From the NCBI RefSeq assembly GCF_003967075.1, contig NZ_AP018665.1, positions 148,397 through 212,396 of the forward strand: a stretch of 64,000 nucleotides of DNA, in the 5' to 3' direction. Below are positions 18,670-27,295 of the stretch, piece after piece (the first letter of the stretch is position 1; each line of letters begins with the position of its first letter). The translations under genes were made by a program, and so were the position numbers. Below the pieces are notes generated by a model. It was not told the origin of the DNA, did no database searches, and saw nothing but the letters and a program-made list of their open reading frames with translations. The DNA is from Sphingobium amiense. Lineage in GTDB: Bacteria; Pseudomonadota; Alphaproteobacteria; Sphingomonadales; Sphingomonadaceae.

Positions 18670-20455
18670 TTCCTTCGTCGAGCTGGTCGAGGATACGGCG
18701 AGATTCCTGGATGCGGGCTTCGGCAAGTGCTCGGCTCTCGCGATCGAGGTCATCGCGCTGGATCAATGCGGTGTTTCGTTCAAGCCGCGCTTCCCAGACC
18801 GGCCTATGCCGGTCGGTCACGGCGAAGTTGGCGCAAGTCGAGCAGGTGCTTTGTGTGCGAAGCACCGGGTTCGGCTCGCGCTCGCCGCCGAGGCAAGCGG
18901 AGGTCTCCCGGCGGTAGAGGCAGTAGCCCCAGTCGCATACGCCGAGGCGCATATCCGTGCCGGCGAGGATCTCGGTGATATATCCATCGACGTCGCTCGA
19001 TAGCGTGCGCCCGCGGAACGGCGATCGCTCGGAGAGCATGACGCCCGCCTTCCCGGCGACGTTCGGCGCCAGGAGCAGGTCTTCCAGCGCCTTGCGGGTT
19101 TCTTCGGCGGCTTGGTCGTCGATCAGCTGGGCAAGCTCGAAGTCGGTGCCCACATAGGCCCGGTCGGTCATCGCGCGGTGGACATGGCCGAGATGGCGTT
19201 GCAGCGCCGTCAGGCCGGTGCGGTCGCGCCGCCCGATGAACCGTGAGAACGTCTTGCGACCCTGATAGGTGGTCAGGTGCCAGGTTCCGCCTTGGTGTTC
19301 CGGCAAGGCAAGGAACGGCGCAAGTCGTTCGTTCAAGCGGATATTGACCATGGGTGATCGCAGTCGAGCGACGGGCATCATCGTCGGAAGCGGCGAGCGT
19401 CCCCGGCCGAGCTGGTGGAGCCAGAGGTTCCTCTTCCCGCTAAGTTCGCGAAGCGGAGCGGAGAGACGTTCGAGGATGTGGATCGCCCGCTGGACCGGCT
19501 CGGGCGCGAGCCAGCGATGGACGTCCCCATGTTCCGTCAGCGACGTCTTCGTGATCGTGCCGACCAGATAGACGTGTTCCTCGCCGTCTCCGTCGGCCGC
19601 GCGCCGTTCGAGGCAACCCTCCTCAAGCCTGAGTATTTCGGAGGCTCTCGCGCCAACGAGATAGGCGATGACGACGAAGCAGGCGTCGCCAAGGCGATCG
19701 AGCATGAACGTCAGGCGGCGCAGCGGCCATTCCGGATTCGGATACAGATCCGCGTGGGGGCATGGCTCAGCCAACATGGCGCGTCTGATATGCCAGTGGA
19801 GCCTTCGCCCCTGATGCTGTTGTCGAAACTTCTCATACAGATCTTCGAGGCGATCGCGCAGCGCGAGTATCTGGTCCGCTGGGTCACCGAGCAGTTCCAT
19901 AGCGCCGCTGATGAGAGGCACGGCGATCTCGTCGGGCGTATAGGGATGGCCGCCATAAGGTTTCCAGTGCCGCTTCCCAACCGAACCGGCGCGAGGCGGC
20001 GCCATCAGCGGCGCGTCGTCCAGCTTGTCGCGCTGCATGTGGAACGTGCGGATCGTGCCGAGATAGCCTTCGGCGGTGCTGAGGGAGAGCCGTGAAGCGT
20101 TCCTGCCGGGACGGGCGCGCAACATGGCCACGAACCGGTCGACGGCGTCTTGATCGAGATCCTTGAAGCATCGGACGTTCTCGGCTGCCATCCATCGAAC
20201 GAGGAAGCGGATGTGGCTGAAGTGACCATCGACCGTTTCCTTGCGAAGTGGCATCCGCCCTTCGGGCGGATCGGCCCGCAGCGAGAACAGGAACAGTTCG
20301 GCGGCGTGCCGGAGCGGCGTCCACTGATCGTCCGTGAACCGGCTCCCGTCCGGCATTTCGAAGCCCCAGTTGAACGTCGTGGCGGCGGGGACGCCTTCGT
20401 TTCCGAGCAATGGCGCCGGAAGTTGGGTAGGCGTGGATGTCGGGACGGAGGCCAT
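18653..20455 (-). CDS. Tyrosine recombinase, third of the Tn554-like set
   Basis: A 600-residue protein. The catalytic half (about 300-470) shows VGARASEILRLEEG with the first Arg, HLTTYQGRKTFSRF in place of HxxR, and LGHVHRAMTDRAYVG with His and the Tyr nucleophile. A Cys-rich tail follows (CDWGYC, CSTCAN), probably a zinc-binding module typical of the large members of such trios. It ends overlapping the TnpC-like start and begins four bases after the previous gene, so all are one operon. Confidence 0.85.
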   Translation of the reverse strand: MASVPTSTPTQLPAPLLGNEGVPAATTFNWGFEMPDGSRFTDDQWTPLRHAAELFLFSLRADPPEGRMPLRKETVDGHFSHIRFLVRWMAAENVRCFKDLDQDAVDRFVAMLRARPGRNASRLSLSTAEGYLGTIRTFHMQRDKLDDAPLMAPPRAGSVGKRHWKPYGGHPYTPDEIAVPLISGAMELLGDPADQILALRDRLEDLYEKFRQQHQGRRLHWHIRRAMLAEPCPHADLYPNPEWPLRRLTFMLDRLGDACFVVIAYLVGARASEILRLEEGCLERRAADGDGEEHVYLVGTITKTSLTEHGDVHRWLAPEPVQRAIHILERLSAPLRELSGKRNLWLHQLGRGRSPLPTMMPVARLRSPMVNIRLNERLAPFLALPEHQGGTWHLTTYQGRKTFSRFIGRRDRTGLTALQRHLGHVHRAMTDRAYVGTDFELAQLIDDQAAEETRKALEDLLLAPNVAGKAGVMLSERSPFRGRTLSSDVDGYITEILAGTDMRLGVCDWGYCLYRRETSACLGGEREPNPVLRTQSTCSTCANFAVTDRHRPVWEARLERNTALIQRDDLDRESRALAEARIQESRRILDQLDEGNAGDV

Positions 20456-20459
20456 GAGG

Positions 20460-22277
20460 CTATTCCAGGTCCGGCAGCGGCGGCAAGGCGGGTATGTGCC
20501 GTTCCGCGTCCGGCATCATTTCGGGCGGGAACGCCGGCAGCAGGTCTTGTGTCAGCGCCCGAAGGCTGGGGGCATAGAAGAGGCTGAACCGGATCGGGTC
20601 GATGCGTTCCCGCGCCGCTTCAAGATGCATGGTGGCCTGGACAATGCGCGCCAGATGACCCGGGTCGATCGGGACGATTAGGCCTGGACAGGCAAGGCAG
20701 CCTCCCAGTTTCGGGCACACGCGGCCAGGCTGTGCCTGCCCGCCGTCGACCGGTCGAAGGCAGTCGTGGCCGAACAGCGCCGTCACCCGCGCGCTGGTAT
20801 CCGGCCCTTGATGTTGCGAGTCATGGGCGGGCGTCTCGCCGGTGACCCATGTGATCATCAGCGACTGGAGCCGAGCGATCGTATCGCGTTCGAGGCGGCG
20901 GACGGCCTCGCCATCGACATAGATGTCGGTGGTGGCGACATTCGCATGATTGAGGACCGCCTTGGCCGCCATGATATCGCCCTGCGACGCTGTGTAGTGG
21001 GCGCTTGCCATGCTGCTGCGGAACAGCTTGGGCGAGAAGTCGGGAAGCAAGGAACGGGACTTGCCCGGATGCGCATCGTTCCAGGAGGCGATCGCGCCAT
21101 TATGCCGTTCGTAGAAGCGCAACATTGCCGATCGCAACGTGGCCTGCACGATATGACCGGCGTGATGCTCGCGCTCGAGGCGTCCTGTCGTCATGAGGAA
21201 GCGGTGGAGGAACAGCCGGTCGCGTTTGGACGGCTCCACATGCGGTAATAGGGGCGCCGTCATCGCAAGGAGCTTTTCGATCAGGCGCGGCGCCGCATAG
21301 GGTCGGCGATTGTCGAACGAGCGCCGTTGCATGCGCTTCACCTTGCCGCCGGCACGAGGTTTCACCCACTCGACCATGACGCGATGCCGCTCGAGCGGAT
21401 GCGGCACGAGGCAGTCCCGCTTGATCTGGCGCAGCGGACCGGCGTTGGCCGCCGTCTGGATCAGCAGCACGATATAGAACGCAACCAGCGTGTCGGTCGT
21501 GAGGTGGAGATAACCCTCGAGCTCGCGGAACCCGCCTACCTCGGCGATCCTCTGCCGATCGGGCTTGTTAAGGTCCAAGCCTCGGTCGATCGGCATGATG
21601 CCGTGGCCGCGGCGATGGAGCTTCCAGATCCAGCGATCCCGTTCGGCGGTCCGCCCACTATGGAGCGGCACGTTCGGAAGATTGACGATGGTTTGCCCGT
21701 GCTGGAACTTGGCCCATGCCGTGTCGATCTCGGCATAGCAGACTGCCAGCAGGGCGCGCATTGCGGCTGGTGTCAGCCGGTCTTGCGGTAACCGCTGGAC
21801 GCCGGCGAGCGGGATCGGATTGTTGGGAACGGCGAAGCCCGGTGCGAACAAGCCTGGATTGTCCGCGATCGCGCGCTTGAGGACGGGCCGGATCATACCG
21901 AACTGACCGGATTGTGAGCGGACGCCACGCCTGCGCCCGTCAGTGGGCATCGCCAGCCAGGTGATGAACCGGCGGATCGTTGCCGTGTCGAGGTCTGCCG
22001 CGCGCCTGACACGCGCGTCTTCGCGCAGGAACCTACCGAACACGCGCATCGCGAACCAGCGCGCGGTGCGGGTCGCGACGCTGGATGCCATATCATGATC
22101 GCGGAAAGCCCGGGCGATGGCGGCGCTGATATCGTCCGGCAACCCGAACAGCGCCGGGTCGAAGCGTTGGACGATCTTGCCCCATTCGTCGCGGAACTGG
22201 ATCTCGACGACCTCCGCCGGATGGTTCGCCGGTGCCGGATCGAGTCTCAGCGTGCGATCGAGGCGGCCCCTAGCCAT
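20460..22277 (-). CDS. Tyrosine recombinase, TnpB-like
   Basis: A 605-residue protein. The recombinase core is recognisable by TAANAGPLRQIKRDCL, the SSMASAHYTASQGD block and AVLNHANVATTDIYVDGEAV (His and Tyr). Sequence around the first Arg is atypical, so catalytic competence is not certain. The C terminus has spaced cysteines (HDCLRP, GRVCPKLGGCLACPG). Its ATG overlaps the end of the first recombinase by eight bases. In Tn554, TnpA and TnpB both contribute recombinase activity. Confidence 0.8.
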   Translation of the reverse strand: MARGRLDRTLRLDPAPANHPAEVVEIQFRDEWGKIVQRFDPALFGLPDDISAAIARAFRDHDMASSVATRTARWFAMRVFGRFLREDARVRRAADLDTATIRRFITWLAMPTDGRRRGVRSQSGQFGMIRPVLKRAIADNPGLFAPGFAVPNNPIPLAGVQRLPQDRLTPAAMRALLAVCYAEIDTAWAKFQHGQTIVNLPNVPLHSGRTAERDRWIWKLHRRGHGIMPIDRGLDLNKPDRQRIAEVGGFRELEGYLHLTTDTLVAFYIVLLIQTAANAGPLRQIKRDCLVPHPLERHRVMVEWVKPRAGGKVKRMQRRSFDNRRPYAAPRLIEKLLAMTAPLLPHVEPSKRDRLFLHRFLMTTGRLEREHHAGHIVQATLRSAMLRFYERHNGAIASWNDAHPGKSRSLLPDFSPKLFRSSMASAHYTASQGDIMAAKAVLNHANVATTDIYVDGEAVRRLERDTIARLQSLMITWVTGETPAHDSQHQGPDTSARVTALFGHDCLRPVDGGQAQPGRVCPKLGGCLACPGLIVPIDPGHLARIVQATMHLEAARERIDPIRFSLFYAPSLRALTQDLLPAFPPEMMPDAERHIPALPPLPDLE

Positions 22278-23412
22278 CGGCGGGGATCAGCTCGCCATAA
22301 AGATAGGCGAGGCTTTCGCTCAGGTCGCGCTCGTGCAGCTCGACGCAGCGCAGATAAATCGCGGTGGTTGTGATCGAAGCATGGCCGAGCAGCACCTGCA
22401 CGACCTTGAGCGGGTTGAGATCGGGATTGGTGCGGGCCTGGATCTGAAGGCGGGCCAGCATCGCCATCGCGAAGGTGTGCCGCAGCCAGTGCAGCGTGCC
22501 CTGAAGTCCCGCGGCCGCGAACGCTTCCGCGAGCTGCGCCGTCAGGAGTTTTCGCGTCATGGCGCGGCCATGCTCGTTCAGCAGGAGATTAGGCGGCGCG
22601 CGATAGCCCCGGTCGGAACGGCGGATACCGCGGACGATCCGGGCGCGATCCTCGCCCGCATACCAGTGTGTATGATCAAGCAGCCGAAGCGGCGGATAGA
22701 CCGTCCTTGGCCGGTCGCCCTTGGTGATATGGAGCGGCACGCCGACAAGTGGATCGCTGTCGAGGTAGAGTGGCCAGCTATCCGGGATCTGGTCGAGGGC
22801 GAGCGCGCAAAGCTCCTTGCGACGCAGACCCGCCCCAAGCGCCCATTGCGCGGCAAGTCGGGCGGTAGGCCTCAGATGCGCGAACAGCCGTGCCAGTTCG
22901 TCGGCACGCAGCGGTCGCGGCAGTTTTTCCGGGCGTGAGACGATCAGCTCATTGACCTGGCGCCGCTGCAAGCCTGGGCGATAGGCGCCGTCGAGCATCA
23001 GCGTCATCTTCTCGGTCAACCGGAACGGGCAGTGGTCGATCAGCCCCTTATCGAGCGCCCAGCCATAGAAGCGGCAGACGGTCGAGACACGCGCATTGAT
23101 CGTGGTCCGGGCATAGGGCCGCCCGGTATGCGTGCTGGGATTCTCCAGCATCCGGTTGCGATAGGCGGCGATGACGCGTTCGTCGGCTTCGCGCCATTCG
23201 ATCCCCGATTGTTCGAGCGAGTCGAACCAGTCGTGGAGATGCTCGCCGTAGGTCCGCACGGTTTCGGAGGCGTGGGCACGGCCGCTTAGCTCTGCATGCT
23301 CCATGAGCCAGACGAAGGCCGGCTCGATGATCGCCATGTCGGCGTCGAACAGAATCGGGAAGCCAGCGGGGACATTGGGCACGCCAGAGGCAGCCCGAAT
23401 CACTGATACCAC
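22270..23412 (-). CDS. Tyrosine recombinase, TnpA-like
   Basis: A 380-residue integrase. There is a SAM-like N-terminal domain (TYGEHLHDWFDSLEQSG), then catalytic residues in LGAGLRRKELCAL, HWLRHTFAMAML and LLGHASITTTAIYLR. The length suits Tn554 TnpA (about 360). The frame is open back to 23568; I prefer the GTG at 23412, preceded by GAGGGAGATGGCCC, because residues upstream look unrelated. It is the first gene of the recombinase operon and diverges from the TIR cargo across about 200 bases, which must hold both promoters. Confidence 0.85.
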   Translation of the reverse strand: MVSVIRAASGVPNVPAGFPILFDADMAIIEPAFVWLMEHAELSGRAHASETVRTYGEHLHDWFDSLEQSGIEWREADERVIAAYRNRMLENPSTHTGRPYARTTINARVSTVCRFYGWALDKGLIDHCPFRLTEKMTLMLDGAYRPGLQRRQVNELIVSRPEKLPRPLRADELARLFAHLRPTARLAAQWALGAGLRRKELCALALDQIPDSWPLYLDSDPLVGVPLHITKGDRPRTVYPPLRLLDHTHWYAGEDRARIVRGIRRSDRGYRAPPNLLLNEHGRAMTRKLLTAQLAEAFAAAGLQGTLHWLRHTFAMAMLARLQIQARTNPDLNPLKVVQVLLGHASITTTAIYLRCVELHERDLSESLAYLYGELIPADG

Positions 23413-23615
23413 GGGCCATCTCCCTCGCCCGCACAGGTGCGATTTCGAAAGTAGCGCAACATGCTCGATTTGGCCGACGCATTTCGATGGAATGGGCGCT
23501 TTCCTCGCCATGCCGAAGGGTGTCGCTTCGACCAGCCTACCCCAAGCACTCACCGCGCCTGCTGACACCTGGCGTCCGCCTTGATATGAGTGGACGATGA
23601 TCGAGGGGGGAAGCG

Positions 23616-24104
23616 GTGGCGCGTCGGGTATTCTTTAGCTTTCACTATGACCGTGACGTTCGACGGGTCGTGCAAGTCCGCAATTCCTGGGTGGTTCGTC
23701 CAGGTGGCGAAGCGCAGCCTTTCTATGACAAGGCAGAGTTCGAAGAGGCAAAAAGACGCGCGGGCGGCATAGAAAAATGGATCGAAGAGCAGCTCAAAGG
23801 CACGTCCGTGACTGTGGTGCTGTTCGGCGCAGAGACGTATGATCGCGAATGGGTCCGGCACGAGATCAAGAGAAGTTACGAGCTTGGGAAAGGCCTATTG
23901 GCCATCGACATCCATAGCGTAAAAGATCCGCAACTTGGAACTGATCGACAGGGGACCAACCCTCTCAGTTATTTTACAATAAAGCAGAATGGCCGAGATA
24001 TTCCGCTGTCGAACCTATACGGGACATATGATTGGGTCCGGGATAACGGCTATGCCAACATGCCGGCTTGGATCGAAACTGCGGCAAAAGCGGCCGGTCG
24101 CTGA
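23616..24104 (+). CDS. ThsB-like TIR (DUF1863) protein 1
   Basis: A 162-residue single-domain protein that starts with GTG (ARRVFFSFHYDRDV) behind GAGGGGGAAGCG. It matches the DUF1863/ThsB subgroup of TIR folds: the opening FFSFHYD strand, KWIEEQLKGTSVTVVLFGAET and DREWVRHEIKRSYELGKG, where the Glu is the probable NADase residue. ThsB proteins sense phage and make a cyclic ADP-ribose signal in Thoeris defence. It is followed after five bases by a larger TIR gene and then a SLOG gene. A paralogue is at 26550-27047. Confidence 0.8.
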   Translation: MARRVFFSFHYDRDVRRVVQVRNSWVVRPGGEAQPFYDKAEFEEAKRRAGGIEKWIEEQLKGTSVTVVLFGAETYDREWVRHEIKRSYELGKGLLAIDIHSVKDPQLGTDRQGTNPLSYFTIKQNGRDIPLSNLYGTYDWVRDNGYANMPAWIETAAKAAGR

Positions 24105-24109
24105 CACCA

Positions 24110-25270
24110 ATGAGTATCTATGAACTGGCCATACTTGGTGCGGCAACGCCAGAGGAGCGTGCAACACTGACAGCGACGCTCACGGATATCGTTTCCGACT
24201 TCGGATTGACGTTGGGGGACGATGTAGTTGTGCATAATGCGGCAACGCTGGGTGAGCGGCACAAGCCAGCAGCATTCGCGTGTGCGTATTTTGGAGGAAA
24301 TGCCCAGCAAGATCTCGAAGCGGCCCAAGACCTGATCCGGGCCAGTGCGCCCATCATTCCAACGATTGCCGCTGGCGCAGACTTCAATGCTCACATCCCC
24401 CCGCTTCTCCAGCCCATCAATGGGCTAACGCGGCGCGCTGACGATCCAAATATGACTGAACTCGCGTCAGCAATGCTGGAATGCGTGGGCTTACTTCGTC
24501 GACAGCGACGGGTTTTTGTGAGCTATCGGCGCGTGGAATCCCGAGCAGCAGCGTTGCAACTTCACGATCTCCTTGCGTCCCGCGGATTCGACGTATTCTT
24601 GGACACGCACGACATTAGGCCCGGCGATCCGTTCCAAGATGTGCTTTGGCATAGGCTCGTCGATTCTGATGTTATGGTTATGCTCGACACGCCTACCTAT
24701 TTCGATAGCCGCTGGACTCGACAGGAAATAGGAAGGGCGCGCGCGAAAGAGATCCAGGTCCTTCGTGTAATTTGGCCTGAGCATACGCCAAACAAGCTGA
24801 CCGATCTTGCAGAGACTATATATCTTGATCCAGAGGAACTCGAGGGGCCAGATGGCCCAATAGTAGCCAAAACGGCGGATACAATCGTCCTGGAGGTCGA
24901 GCGGCTACGAAGCCGGAGCATCGCATCTCGATATATGTCGATTACCGGCAAACTCCGCGCTGACGTCGAGAAAATTGGTGCGTCAGTGGAAGGCGTCGGC
25001 GCACATCGGGCCGTCGCCGTGCGGTTGCTGGACGGCGAAAAGATCTGGGCATATCCGATCGTCGGAATCCCCACGGCTGAAATTTTGAACGATGTGGCCG
25101 ATAAGGCGCGACGAGCGGAACAGCAGGAGATACCGGTACTGGTCTACGATCATATCGGCATCCGTGATGCATGGAATGCTCATCTCCGATGGCTTGGGGA
25201 GCATATTCGCGCGGTCCGCACGATTAAAGTTTCCGAAGCCGGATGGGCTCTTGCGGCATGGGAGAACTGA
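24110..25270 (+). CDS. TIR-domain protein with extra N- and C-terminal domains
   Basis: A 386-residue protein. Residues 1 to about 130 form a Rossmann-like domain I do not recognise (YELAILGAATPEERATL). Residues about 135 to 260 are a canonical TIR (RVFVSYRRVESRAAALQL, FDVFLDTHDIRPGDPFQDVL, then SRWTRQEIGRARAKE with the candidate catalytic Glu). The last 110 residues are another alpha/beta region. It is most likely an NAD+-cleaving effector or signal synthase. It sits between a ThsB-like gene and a SLOG gene in a tight operon, so ligand signalling among them is the natural guess. Confidence 0.8.
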   Translation: MSIYELAILGAATPEERATLTATLTDIVSDFGLTLGDDVVVHNAATLGERHKPAAFACAYFGGNAQQDLEAAQDLIRASAPIIPTIAAGADFNAHIPPLLQPINGLTRRADDPNMTELASAMLECVGLLRRQRRVFVSYRRVESRAAALQLHDLLASRGFDVFLDTHDIRPGDPFQDVLWHRLVDSDVMVMLDTPTYFDSRWTRQEIGRARAKEIQVLRVIWPEHTPNKLTDLAETIYLDPEELEGPDGPIVAKTADTIVLEVERLRSRSIASRYMSITGKLRADVEKIGASVEGVGAHRAVAVRLLDGEKIWAYPIVGIPTAEILNDVADKARRAEQQEIPVLVYDHIGIRDAWNAHLRWLGEHIRAVRTIKVSEAGWALAAWEN

Positions 25271-25272
25271 CC

Positions 25273-25929
25273 ATGACTGAGGCCATTTTTCTTTCGGCAG
25301 GCGTGCCGGATCCGAAGCGAGGCCCACAATATGCGGCGACCGCTGACAGTGTCGCGATTACAGCCGCAGTCTCCGCTTTGGTGCACGTCACGCTAGGACG
25401 CAGGCTGCTTGTTTGGGGTGGTCAACCCGCAATAACACCAATGATCTGGGTGGTCTCGCAAGACATAGGAATAAATTACGGACACTGGGTCCGGCTCTAC
25501 CAGTCTCGCCATTTCAAGGACGAGTATCCCGAGGATAATGAGCGGTTCAACAACGTGGTTTATACGGACGAGATTGAGAAGGATCGGGAGAAGAGCTTGC
25601 TGGCCATGCGCGAGCGTATGTTTTCCGAACACAAGTTCAAAGCGGCAGTTTTCATTGGGGGTATGGGCGGGATTGTACAGGAATATGAAATGTTTCGACG
25701 CCTGCAACCGGACGCTGCAGTGATTCCAGTAGTCTCCACGGGCGGCGCGACGCTTGAAGTTGGGGCGCAGGTTGAATCTCTATCGCCCGACCTAGCGGAA
25801 GACCGGGACTATGTTGCGTTATTTCACCGCCACCTTGACGTTTCCGTCCGAGAGGAGCGCTTCGAAAGTCCAACTCTCCAACCGGATGTCGTTGAGAAGC
25901 GATTTTGGCAACCCCCTGCCACTGCTTAA
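25273..25929 (+). CDS. Stand-alone SLOG-domain protein
   Basis: A 218-residue protein starting at the ATG at 25273, three bases after the TIR stop. The SLOG signature is clear: AIFLSAGVPDP at the first strand, LLVWGGQPAITPMIW, and AVFIGGMGGIVQEYEMF with the Gly-rich turn and Glu. SLOG domains bind NAD-derived ligands; in ThsA of Thoeris the SLOG domain senses the cyclic ADP-ribose made by TIR proteins. Here there is no fused effector domain, so it may sequester or process the signal, or act through another protein of the locus. Confidence 0.8.
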   Translation: MTEAIFLSAGVPDPKRGPQYAATADSVAITAAVSALVHVTLGRRLLVWGGQPAITPMIWVVSQDIGINYGHWVRLYQSRHFKDEYPEDNERFNNVVYTDEIEKDREKSLLAMRERMFSEHKFKAAVFIGGMGGIVQEYEMFRRLQPDAAVIPVVSTGGATLEVGAQVESLSPDLAEDRDYVALFHRHLDVSVREERFESPTLQPDVVEKRFWQPPATA

Positions 25930-25945
25930 ACGGGACGGGAACTCG

Positions 25946-26500
25946 TTATTCACCAGCCAGCCACTCGCTAAGCTCGGTAGCTGTGTTCCTTTTCTCGTCG
26001 AGGACCATCCAGACGCGCTTTTGATGACCCTGTAGATCCCCCCAGACGATGCGGCGGTATAATCCCAGATACTCCCACGACGCCCATGCCTGCTCATGCG
26101 CGCTGTCGGATGCCGGGAACAGCGCGATCTTCGTCAACCCTTTATACCCATCCGCGACGCCCAACTCCCAGGGCACCCAACGACTGTCCTTGCTGTTCTT
26201 GCTTGCAAGAAGGACAAAGCGCTTGGTCTGACGAATACGGCTCTTTAACAGCCCTGCCGTTTCCTCCGTCGTGTATGGGGGCATTTCCGGGTCGATTTCA
26301 TCGACATAAACCTTGGCGCCGTGCCCTTCTAATACACGAATGGCGCCAACGACGAGATCATCGTCCTTGCTTGAGTGCGAAAGAAATGTAGCACCCGACA
26401 GCGCCCGAGAAGAAGCAGATTTCCTGAGGTTTACCTGCTCGTTGATGTTCAATTTGCCAGCGAAATTACGAAGCTCGGATTTGGTAATATATTCTATCAT
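25946..26500 (-). CDS. TIR-domain protein, 184 aa
   Basis: A 184-residue protein. A short N-terminal helix region (IEYITKSELRNFAGKL) precedes a TIR domain: ATFLSHSSKDDDLVVGA, AKVYVDEIDPEMPPYTTEE and SRWVPWELGVADGYKG with the candidate catalytic Glu. It is on the opposite strand to the first three cargo genes and converges on the SLOG gene, with only 16 bases between the stops. No strong ribosome site is visible. It may be a second effector or part of an independent module with 26550-27047. Confidence 0.8.
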   Translation of the reverse strand: MIEYITKSELRNFAGKLNINEQVNLRKSASSRALSGATFLSHSSKDDDLVVGAIRVLEGHGAKVYVDEIDPEMPPYTTEETAGLLKSRIRQTKRFVLLASKNSKDSRWVPWELGVADGYKGLTKIALFPASDSAHEQAWASWEYLGLYRRIVWGDLQGHQKRVWMVLDEKRNTATELSEWLAGE

Positions 26501-26549
26501 TCTTGCCGCCCGCTCTTAATTCCGCGCAAAATCTCCGATTCTCTGCACT

Positions 26550-27047
26550 TCAGTTATTTGCTCGGATCGCAATGGCCTCTTCAATCCAAGTCTCGATCCC
26601 ATTCTTAATCGAGTCATAGGCGGCTTTGCTATCTGCTCCGGAAGGAGAGACGAGCTTCACTATGGACGAAAGCTTCTTCCCTGTATTGGCGTAGCCTATT
26701 TCATCAAATGGATTGCTGCCTGCCACGCACGAGTTCCCATCGTGACCAAGAAGTTTGTTTATCCGGATACCCACCACGCCTTTGCCTGCGTCCCAACCTT
26801 TGACGATCTCGCGGATCACCCATGGCCGGTTCGCTGTTTCCGAACCGACGAGCACCACCACGCAACTCTTGCCGTACATGTTGTCATCGATCCATTTTTC
26901 GATGGAGGCTTTGCCCTTCCGCTTGACCTCCTCCCAAGCATTCGCAGTGCAAAGAGTCTGCCCTTCGAGGGCTCCGATGTTACGCACCTGCTGAGTACGC
27001 CAAAAATCGTTCGCGAAGTGAAAACTGAAGAAAACGCGCCGCGCCAT
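26550..27047 (-). CDS. ThsB-like TIR (DUF1863) protein 2
   Basis: A 165-residue protein that begins MARRVFFSFHFANDFWRT, closely like the N terminus of 23616-24104, then diverges. It keeps KWIDDNMYGKSCVVVLVGSE and NRPWVIREIVKGWDAGKG with the Glu of the TIR active site. It is a divergent paralogue on the other strand, so the cargo is roughly symmetrical, with a ThsB-like gene at each outer end. It precedes 25946-26500 by 49 bases and probably shares its transcript. Confidence 0.8.
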   Translation of the reverse strand: MARRVFFSFHFANDFWRTQQVRNIGALEGQTLCTANAWEEVKRKGKASIEKWIDDNMYGKSCVVVLVGSETANRPWVIREIVKGWDAGKGVVGIRINKLLGHDGNSCVAGSNPFDEIGYANTGKKLSSIVKLVSPSGADSKAAYDSIKNGIETWIEEAIAIRANN

Positions 27048-27191
27048 AAGGCCCCCTTTTGTTCTCCGACCTTCTACAGAGGCGGCCATCGTTCCGCTAG
27101 AGAAATCGATTCGGAAACGAATGGCTTGAATAACAAGCGCGGCATTTTTGTGCGGCGCCTCATGCGACGCTTAAGCGTCGCTGCGCGACGC

Positions 27192-27250
27192 GAGGGACGG
27201 GCCGACCACCGCCAGCTCTTTGGGTTAGCGCGGCAGTCGGCCCGTCCCTC
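27192..27250. repeat. Perfect 15-bp inverted repeat near the right end of the Tn554-like element
   Basis: GAGGGACGGGCCGAC (27192-27206) and GTCGGCCCGTCCCTC (27236-27250) form a perfect 15-bp stem with a 29-base loop, about 40 bases from the right core. It could be a recombinase site or an insulating hairpin. Confidence 0.75.
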
Positions 27251-27289
27251 ATCGCGCGCAAAGGAGACAGTTTCAATGGGTAGACCTAA

Positions 27290-27295
27290 GCTGCA
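27290..27295. repeat. Right 6-bp core (GCTGCA) of the Tn554-like element
   Basis: The direct-orientation partner of 18096-18101. Confidence 0.85.

Larger units (their letters stand above)
18102..27289. mobile_element. Tn554-like recombinase element with TIR/SLOG cargo, 9.2 kb
   Basis: Its boundaries come from the host gene: removing 18102-27289 plus one GCTGCA rebuilds the PAPS-reductase-like frame exactly (…RHSCS joined to LKWKV…). It carries three tyrosine recombinases and a small DUF6262/TnpC-type gene on the left, then five genes for TIR or SLOG proteins on the right. The 6-bp core without a true target duplication mechanism, the gene sizes (380, 605, 600, 154 aa) and site-specific entry resemble Tn554. 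The right half is visibly richer in A+T than the backbone, a sign of recent transfer. Confidence 0.9.

Noticed and set aside
27074..27289. Continuation of the PAPS-reductase-like frame as 71 further residues
   Set aside because: This is read-through into the Tn554-like element and has no homology-like features; the host gene ends at 27290.
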